DNA from: Castellaniella sp035707805
GTDB lineage: Bacteria; Pseudomonadota; Gammaproteobacteria; Burkholderiales; Burkholderiaceae_B
Assembly: GCA_035707805.1 (NCBI GenBank)
Contig: DASSTS010000035.1
Location: forward strand, 21,862 to 85,861
Length of the DNA: 64,000 bases
Reading direction: 5' to 3'
Of the stretch, positions 58,320 through 64,000 are shown in pieces. The notes under the pieces were generated by a model, which had not been told where the DNA came from, searched no databases, and saw only the letters and a list, made by a program, of their open reading frames with translations. The position numbers and the translations under genes were made by a program. Position 1 is the stretch's first letter; every line of letters starts with the position of its first letter.

Positions 58320-60389
58320 ATGTCTGGCGCCGAGGCATCGCCACCCCTGCTGAATCGCGAACTGTCGGTCCTGAAGTTCAACGAACGCGTGCTGTCCATG
58401 GCCGAGCGCCTGGACGTGCCGGCGCTCGAGCGCCTGCGCTACCTGTGCATCGTCGGGTCCAACCTGGACGAGTTCTTTGAAATCCGCATGGCCAGCCTGA
58501 AGGAACAGCAGCGCCAGACGCCGGAATGGGTCGGGGACGACGGCATGACGCCCGACGAGGCCTTCGACCGCGTGCAGCGCGCGGCCCACACGCTGGTCGA
58601 CCGGCAGAACCGCCTGCTGACCGGCGAGGTCATGCCCAAGCTGATGGAATGCGGGGTGGGGCTGATCTATTCCACCGGCTGGACGGAACTGCAGCGGGAA
58701 TGGGCTTACGGCGTGTTCCTGCGCGAGGTCATGCCGCTGCTGACCCCGATCGGCCTGGACCCCGCGCATCCCTTTCCCCGGGTCTACAACAAGAGCCTCA
58801 ATTTCATCGTGTCGCTCAGCGGCGAGGACGCGTTCGGACGCGAGGGCCACATCGCCATCGTCCAGGCGCCGCGCGCCCTGCCGCGCATGATGAAGGTGCC
58901 GGCCGAGATCGCCGGCATCCCGGACGGCTTCATGCTGCTCACCACGCTCATCAATGCCTTCGTGGGCGATCTGTTCCCCGGCATGAACGTCCAGGGCTGC
59001 TACCAGTGGCGGGTCACGCGCAACAGCGACCTGTTCGTCGACGAGGAAGAAATCACCAATCTGCGCCTGGCGCTGCAGGGCGAACTGTCCCAGCGCAATT
59101 TCGGCGCCTCCGTGCGGCTGGAGATCGCCCATGCCATGCCGCCCGACCTCGAGCTTTTCCTGCAGCGCGAATTCGGCCTGGGGCCTGCCGACACCTACCG
59201 GGTCAACGGCCCGGTGAACCTGGCGCGCCTGATGCAGCTTTGCACCCGGGCGAACCGGCCCGACCTGGAATACCCCGCGTTCCGCCCCCACGTGCCCCCG
59301 CCCTTCGATGGCGACATGCAGCGTCCGGAAACCCTGTTCGCGGCCCTGGCCGCGCGCGACCACCTGCTGCATCATCCCTACCAGTCCTTCCAGCCGGTGC
59401 TGATGTTCCTGCGCGCCGCCGCGATGGATCCGCAGGTGGTGGCGATCAAGCAGACCATCTACCGCACCGGGGAAGACTCCGAGCTCATGGGGCTGCTGCT
59501 GTCGGCGGCTCGCGCGGGCAAGGAGGTCACCGTGGTGGTCGAGCTGATGGCGCGTTTCGACGAGCAGACCAACATCAACTGGGCGGCCCGCCTGGAAGAG
59601 GTCGGCGCCCACGTCAGCTACGGGGTGGTGGGGCACAAGACCCACGCCAAGATGGCGCTGGTGCTGCGCCGCGAAGAAGGCCGCCTGCACCGCTACGGGC
59701 ACCTGGGCACGGGCAACTACCATCCCCGCACCGCCAGGCTCTATACCGACTTCGGCCTGCTGACCGCCAACCAGGCGATCTGCGAGGACATGGACCAGGT
59801 CTTTTCCCTGCTGACCGGGCTGGGCGCGCGCCGCGAACTGAAGCTGCTGCTGCAGTCGCCGTTCACTCTGCACGACACGGTGCTGAAGCTCATCCGTTCG
59901 GAAACGGAATTCGCGCGGGCCGGCAAGCGCGCCCGCATCCGCGCCAAGATGAATTCGCTGCTCGAGCCCACGGTCATCCAGGCCCTCTACGAGGCCAGCC
60001 AGGCGGGCGTGCGCATCGACCTGATCGTGCGCGGCGCCTGCGCCCTGCAGGCGGGCGTGCCGGGCCTGTCGGAACACATCCGCGTGCGCTCGATCATCGG
60101 GCGGTTCCTGGAACATTCCCGGGTGTTCTATTTCTACCAGGACGGCGCCGAGCCGCTCTACCTGTCCTCGGCGGACTGGATGGACCGGAATTTCCTGCGC
60201 CGGGTGGAACTGGCCTTTCCCGTGCTGGACAAGACCCTGCGCCGGCGCGTGATCGACGAGGCCTTCACCTTTGCCTGGCGCGACAACCAGCTGGCCTGGG
60301 CCGCCCAGCCCGACGGCCGCTACCAGCGCGTGCGCAACCGCCGCGCGCCCTTCAGCCTGCACCAGCACCTGATGGCCCGGCTGGCTTGA
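58320..60389 (+). CDS. ppk: polyphosphate kinase 1
   Basis: 689 aa, the normal PPK1 size. N-terminal LLNRELSVLKFNERVL and FEIRMASLKEQ, then the phospholipase-D-like catalytic halves with KQTIYRTGEDS, VGHKTHAKMALV and HRYGHLGTGNYHPRTA (catalytic His). It polymerises the gamma-phosphate of ATP into polyphosphate. ATG 58320 follows GGAG; an in-frame ATG at 58299 is an alternative. Confidence 0.96.
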   Translation: MSGAEASPPLLNRELSVLKFNERVLSMAERLDVPALERLRYLCIVGSNLDEFFEIRMASLKEQQRQTPEWVGDDGMTPDEAFDRVQRAAHTLVDRQNRLLTGEVMPKLMECGVGLIYSTGWTELQREWAYGVFLREVMPLLTPIGLDPAHPFPRVYNKSLNFIVSLSGEDAFGREGHIAIVQAPRALPRMMKVPAEIAGIPDGFMLLTTLINAFVGDLFPGMNVQGCYQWRVTRNSDLFVDEEEITNLRLALQGELSQRNFGASVRLEIAHAMPPDLELFLQREFGLGPADTYRVNGPVNLARLMQLCTRANRPDLEYPAFRPHVPPPFDGDMQRPETLFAALAARDHLLHHPYQSFQPVLMFLRAAAMDPQVVAIKQTIYRTGEDSELMGLLLSAARAGKEVTVVVELMARFDEQTNINWAARLEEVGAHVSYGVVGHKTHAKMALVLRREEGRLHRYGHLGTGNYHPRTARLYTDFGLLTANQAICEDMDQVFSLLTGLGARRELKLLLQSPFTLHDTVLKLIRSETEFARAGKRARIRAKMNSLLEPTVIQALYEASQAGVRIDLIVRGACALQAGVPGLSEHIRVRSIIGRFLEHSRVFYFYQDGAEPLYLSSADWMDRNFLRRVELAFPVLDKTLRRRVIDEAFTFAWRDNQLAWAAQPDGRYQRVRNRRAPFSLHQHLMARLA

Positions 60390-60459
60390 GATAGTCCCTG
60401 CGGACTGTTTCGTGCCTGTCGCATCGGAACGCCTTGCAAGGCGCGACGTGGAGGGATGC

Positions 60460-60493
60460 CTGTCATGAAACTGTCACTTCGGATCTTTACCAT
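60460..60493 (+). promoter_or_regulatory. pstS: Pho box and -10 of the pst operon
   Basis: CTGTCATGAAACTGTCAC (60460-60477) is an almost ideal PhoB box: two direct 7-mers with a 4-bp spacer. TACCAT (60488-60493) follows after 10 bp as -10. It shows phosphate-starvation induction of pstSCAB by PhoB. The rest of the 60390-60559 gap is leader sequence without a gene. Confidence 0.88.
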
Positions 60494-60559
60494 GTCGTGC
60501 TGACGGTAGCGGAGTCCTCCGGTGCCGCCGATCATCACAAACCACAAAGGGTTTAAGAC

Positions 60560-61606
60560 ATGTTCAAACGGATTCTGACGCAATGCGCCGCCGGCCTGGC
60601 GATGATGGCCGCCGCGGGCGTCGCGGCGCAAGCCGCCGACCTGACGGGGGCCGGCGCCTCCTTCCCTTATCCGATCTACGCCAAGTGGGCGGCCAAATAC
60701 CACGAAGTCACCGGCAACCGCATCAACTACCAGTCCATCGGCTCGGGCGGCGGCCAGCAGCAGATCATCGCCAAGACCGTCGATTTCGGCGCCTCGGACG
60801 ACCCGATGAAGCCGGCCGACCTGGAAAAGAACGGCCTGGTCCAGTTTCCCGCCGTCATCGGCGGCACGGTGCCGGTCCTCAACGTCGAAGGCATCAAGGC
60901 GGGCCAGCTCAAGCTGACCGGCCCGGTGCTGGCCGACATCTTCCTGGGCAAGATCCGCAAATGGAACGACCCGGCGATCGCCGACCTGAACAAGGACCTG
61001 AAGCTACCCGCCAAGAGCATCGTGGTGGTGCACCGCTCGGACGGATCCGGCACGACCTTCGGCTGGACCAACTACCTGTCGCAAGTGTCCCCGGCCTGGA
61101 AAGAGCAGGTCGGCCAGGGCAAGGCCGTGAAGTGGCCCACCGGCCAGGGCGGCAAGGGCAATGAGGGCGTGGCCGCCTACGTGCGCCAGCTGGCGAACTC
61201 CATCGGCTACGTGGAATACGCCTACGCCCACCAGAACGGCCTGGCCTGGGCCCAGCTGCAGAACCGCGAAGGCCAGTTCGTCCAGCCCTCGCAGAAGGCC
61301 TTCGCCGCGGCGGCTTCGCACGCGGACTGGGATTCGGCGCCCGGCATGGGCCTGATCCTGAACAACGAGCCGGGCCCCGATTCGTGGCCGGTCACGGCGG
61401 CGACCTTCATCCTGGTGCACGGCAAGCAGGCGGACACCAAGCGCGCCCATGAAGTCCTGGCCTTCTTCGACTGGGCCTGGCGCGAGGGCGGGGCGATGGC
61501 CAGCGAGCTGGGCTACGTGCCGCTGCCCGACGAGGTGACCGCCAAGATCCGCGGCGTGTGGGCCGAGCAGGTGCGCGGCGAGGACGGCTCCGCGGTCTGG
61601 AAGTAA
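60560..61606 (+). CDS. pstS: phosphate ABC transporter substrate-binding protein
   Basis: 348 aa periplasmic protein with a signal peptide ending at AAQAA. GAGASFPYPIYAKWAAKY, IGSGGGQQQI, VDFGASDDPM and the phosphate-coordinating RSDGSGTTFGWTNYL are diagnostic. First gene of the pst operon, under the Pho box at 60460. An intercistronic hairpin after it probably raises its level relative to the membrane genes. Confidence 0.97.
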   Translation: MFKRILTQCAAGLAMMAAAGVAAQAADLTGAGASFPYPIYAKWAAKYHEVTGNRINYQSIGSGGGQQQIIAKTVDFGASDDPMKPADLEKNGLVQFPAVIGGTVPVLNVEGIKAGQLKLTGPVLADIFLGKIRKWNDPAIADLNKDLKLPAKSIVVVHRSDGSGTTFGWTNYLSQVSPAWKEQVGQGKAVKWPTGQGGKGNEGVAAYVRQLANSIGYVEYAYAHQNGLAWAQLQNREGQFVQPSQKAFAAAASHADWDSAPGMGLILNNEPGPDSWPVTAATFILVHGKQADTKRAHEVLAFFDWAWREGGAMASELGYVPLPDEVTAKIRGVWAEQVRGEDGSAVWK

Positions 61607-61676
61607 ACCCCGGGCGGGGCGGCGCGGCGGCGCGCCGTCCCGTTGTGGGAAAATAGCGGTTTTCGAATTCCGATGC

Positions 61677-61700
61677 GGATCCCCGGCGTGCCGGGGATCC
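61677..61700 (+). other. pstS-pstC intercistronic hairpin
   Basis: GGATCCCCGG / CCGGGGATCC makes a perfect 10-bp stem with a CGTG tetraloop in the 116-bp gap. No T run follows. It is suited to protect the pstS mRNA 3' end while letting some transcripts continue into pstCAB. Confidence 0.65.
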
Positions 61701-61722
61701 TGTCGCCACGGACGATTCTCTC

Positions 61723-62664
61723 ATGGCCCCTACGCAGCGCAGTCTTCTGGTGGATGCCGGTTTCCGGCACCTGACCCGCCTGTTTGCGTTCTTCGTCTTC
61801 ATCCTGCTGGCCGGGATCCTGGTGTCCCTGGTGTACGGCAGCCGGGAATCCCTGGCCGAATACGGCCTGCCCTTCCTGTGGACCAACGACTGGGATCCCG
61901 TGCGCCACAGCTATGGGGCCCTGGTTCCCGTGCTGGGGACGGTGATCAGCGCCTTTCTCGCGCTGCTGATCGCGGTGCCGGTGTCCTTCGGCATCGCGAT
62001 GTTCCTGACCGAGCTCTCCCCCGTCTGGCTGCGCCGTCCGCTGGGCGTGGCGATCGAGATGCTGGCCGCGATCCCCTCCATCATCTACGGAATGTGGGGC
62101 CTGTTCGTCTTCGTGCCCCTGTTCCAGGAATACGTCCAGCCGTACCTGGTGGATTTCTTCGAGGGCATTCCGGTGCTCGAACACCTGTTCGGCGGCCCGC
62201 CCATGGGCATCGGCCTGTTCACGGCCGGCCTGATCCTCTCGATCATGATCATCCCCTTCATCGCCGCGGTGATGCGCGACGTGTTCGAGCAGGTGCCCCC
62301 GATGCTCAAGGAATCCGCCTACGGCCTGGGCAGCACCACCTGGGAAGTCGTCTGGAAGGTCATGCTGCCCTATACCAAGCACGGCGTCATCGGCGGGATC
62401 ATGCTGGGCCTGGGACGCGCGCTGGGCGAGACCATGGCGGTCACGTTCGTGATCGGCAATGCCTTCAATCTGCCCAGCTCGATCTTCTCGCCATCCAACT
62501 CCATCGCCTCGGCGCTGGCCAATGAATTCAACGAGGCCGGCGGCCTGCAGAAATCGGCCTTGCTGGAACTGGGCCTGATCCTGTTCCTGATCACGACCGT
62601 GGTGCTGGCGCTGTCGAAGTTCATGCTGTTGAAACTGTCGCGCAAGGAAGGCGCCAAACGCTGA
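61723..62664 (+). CDS. pstC: phosphate ABC transporter permease PstC
   Basis: 313 aa with about six membrane helices. NDWDPVRHSYGALVPVLGT, AIPSIIYGMWGLFVFVP and the EAA loop ESAYGLGSTTWEVVWKVMLP are typical of PstC. It forms the phosphate channel with PstA. Its stop codon shares one base with the pstA start (TGATG). Confidence 0.96.
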   Translation: MAPTQRSLLVDAGFRHLTRLFAFFVFILLAGILVSLVYGSRESLAEYGLPFLWTNDWDPVRHSYGALVPVLGTVISAFLALLIAVPVSFGIAMFLTELSPVWLRRPLGVAIEMLAAIPSIIYGMWGLFVFVPLFQEYVQPYLVDFFEGIPVLEHLFGGPPMGIGLFTAGLILSIMIIPFIAAVMRDVFEQVPPMLKESAYGLGSTTWEVVWKVMLPYTKHGVIGGIMLGLGRALGETMAVTFVIGNAFNLPSSIFSPSNSIASALANEFNEAGGLQKSALLELGLILFLITTVVLALSKFMLLKLSRKEGAKR

Positions 62665-63524
62665 TGCCCGCCACTGACTCCTCCATCGCCCTCGACAATC
62701 CGATCTACAAGCGCCGTCGCCTGTTCAACCGCCTGATGCTGGGGCTCTCGGGCCTGGCGCTGGGTTCGGGCCTGTTCTGGCTGGCCTGGATCATCCTCAC
62801 GCTGCTGCTCAAGGGCGGCTCGGCCCTGTCCCTGTCGCTGCTGTGGGAAAGCACACCGCCGCCCGGCGCCGACGGCGGCCTGCTGAACGCCATCATCGGC
62901 AGCGTGCTGATGTCGGCGGTGGGCACCCTGATCGGCACGCCCATCGGCGTGCTGGCGGGCACCTACCTGGCCGAGTACGGCCGCCGCGGCTGGCTGGCGC
63001 CGGCCACGCGCTTCCTGAACGACGTGCTGCTGTCGGCCCCGTCCATCATCATCGGCCTGTTCATCTACGCCATCTACGTGGCGCAGGTCGGCCATTATTC
63101 CGGCTGGGCCGGGGCCTTCGCGCTGGCGATCCTCGTCATCCCGGTGGTGGTCCGCGCCACCGACAACATGCTGAGCCTGGTGCCCAACAGCCTGCGCGAG
63201 GCCGCCGCCGCCCTGGGCTGCCCGCAGTGGCGCGTGGTGGTCTTTATCTGCTATCGGGCGGCGCGCTCGGGCATCATCACCGGCATCCTGCTGGCGGTGG
63301 CCCGCATCGCCGGCGAGACCGCACCGCTGCTCTTCACCGCCCTGAACAACCAGTTCATGTCGCTGAACATGAACGCCCCCATCGCCAACCTGCCCGTGGT
63401 GATCTTCCAGTACGCCGCCAGCCCCTTCGAGGACTGGAACCGGCTGGCCTGGGCGGGCGCCGCGCTGATCACCCTGCTGGTGCTGGGGATCAACATCGCC
63501 GCGCGCAGCCTGTTCCGCAAATAA
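62664..63524 (+). CDS. pstA: phosphate ABC transporter permease PstA
   Basis: 286 aa membrane protein. GGLLNAIIGSVLMSAVGTLIG, SAPSIIIGLFIYAIYV and the EAA loop REAAAALGCPQWRVVVFICY match PstA. Translationally coupled to pstC by TGATG; pstB follows after 12 bp. Confidence 0.96.
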   Translation: MPATDSSIALDNPIYKRRRLFNRLMLGLSGLALGSGLFWLAWIILTLLLKGGSALSLSLLWESTPPPGADGGLLNAIIGSVLMSAVGTLIGTPIGVLAGTYLAEYGRRGWLAPATRFLNDVLLSAPSIIIGLFIYAIYVAQVGHYSGWAGAFALAILVIPVVVRATDNMLSLVPNSLREAAAALGCPQWRVVVFICYRAARSGIITGILLAVARIAGETAPLLFTALNNQFMSLNMNAPIANLPVVIFQYAASPFEDWNRLAWAGAALITLLVLGINIAARSLFRK

Positions 63525-63536
63525 CCTGCTCCGACC

Positions 63537-64000
63537 ATGACCCTGCACCCGTCCGCCCCCCAAGAACGCACGAAGCTCGCCGTGCGCAAGCTGAATTTCT
63601 ACTACGGCAGCTACCACGCCCTGCGCGACATCAACATGGACATCGCGGAGAACAAGGTGACGGCCTTCATCGGCCCGTCGGGCTGCGGCAAGTCGACCCT
63701 GCTGCGCACCTTCAACCGCATGTTCGAGCTCTATCCGGGCCAGCGCGCCGAAGGTGCCATCGAACTGGACGGCGAGGACCTGCTGAACTCGCGGCTGGAC
63801 ATCTCCCTGATCCGCGCCAAGGTCGGCATGGTGTTCCAGAAGCCCACGCCGTTTCCCATGAGCATCTACGACAACATCGCCTTCGGCGTGCGCCTGTTCG
63901 AGCGGCTCAGCAAGGGCGAGATGGACGAGCGCGTGGAATGGGCGCTGACCAAGGCGGCCCTCTGGAACGAGGTCAAGGACAAGCTCGGCCAGAGCGGCAA
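63537..64000 (+). CDS. pstB: phosphate ABC transporter ATP-binding protein, 3' end cut off
   Basis: The first 154 codons are visible; the gene runs off the window. KLNFYYGSYHALRDINMDI, Walker A GPSGCGKST (residues 46-54), TFNRMFELYPGQRAEG and the Q-loop VGMVFQKPTPFPMSIYDN are PstB-specific. phoU and phoB/phoR would be expected further on but cannot be seen. Confidence 0.96.
   Translation, partial: MTLHPSAPQERTKLAVRKLNFYYGSYHALRDINMDIAENKVTAFIGPSGCGKSTLLRTFNRMFELYPGQRAEGAIELDGEDLLNSRLDISLIRAKVGMVFQKPTPFPMSIYDNIAFGVRLFERLSKGEMDERVEWALTKAALWNEVKDKLGQSG

Overview
The window is a very GC-rich, densely coded bacterial chromosome segment. Gene content and order (tgt-queA, yhbY/rlmE-ftsH-folP-glmM, ppx/ppk next to pstSCAB, tkt-gap-pgk, ubiD, NitT/TauT and Liv-type uptake proteins, several aromatic-acid gene sets) point to a Betaproteobacterium of the order Burkholderiales, most like the Alcaligenaceae (Bordetella/Achromobacter/Castellaniella group). 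This placement is inferred from remembered protein similarity, not from a database search. No tRNA, rRNA, insertion sequence, prophage or CRISPR array was seen.

Layout. 1-3.8 kb: queuosine genes tgt (cut by the window edge) and queA, divergent from the PBP4-type gene dacB. 3.85-11.9 kb: an operon for aerobic 2-aminobenzoate (anthranilate) breakdown as a CoA thioester, with a fused monooxygenase/old-yellow-enzyme reductase, SDR, MarR regulator, crotonase-fold protein, acyl-CoA dehydrogenase, CoA ligase and RidA-like protein. 11.9-23.3 kb: housekeeping genes (upp, a DUF883/YqjE envelope set, ubiD, a lytic transglycosylase, an aminotransferase, maeB, a patatin, an orphan barstar, rsmE). 23.4-31.1 kb: tkt-gap-pgk, the 4.5S SRP RNA gene, dnaX, the ybaB-type gene, recR. 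31.1-35.3 kb: an ABC importer, a structured repeat, a tandem repeat, transaldolase. 35.3-44.5 kb: carAB, SDR, DoxX, pirin, LysR regulator, nucleobase permease. 44.5-49.6 kb: a second copy of the structured repeat, an AraC regulator, and a protocatechuate 4,5-dioxygenase (ligAB) set with a PobA-like hydroxylase and a binding protein. 49.7-55.8 kb: greA, yhbY, rlmE, ftsH, folP, glmM. 55.9-64 kb: a phosphate-starvation neighbourhood (olsB, ppx, ppk, pstSCAB).

Most unusual signal: two roughly 200-bp elements (33923-34120 and 44584-44787, in opposite orientation), each between convergent genes. They share a conserved core. The long outer arms have unrelated sequence in the two copies, yet in each copy the two arms are complementary (30/30 and 27/28). 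Several internal stems also change on both sides at once, so base pairing is kept. This looks like a structured RNA or DNA-hairpin repeat family.

Other points worth a look: the PobA homologue has lost all three proton-relay residues of 4-hydroxybenzoate hydroxylase. The crotonase-fold protein of the anthranilate operon has a MenB/BadI-like Asp and lacks both hydratase Glu residues, and its RidA partner has Met where the deaminase Arg should be. olsB, ppk and pstS carry Pho-box-like sites with identical spacing to a -10 element. A terminator lies 18 bp before the greA start codon.
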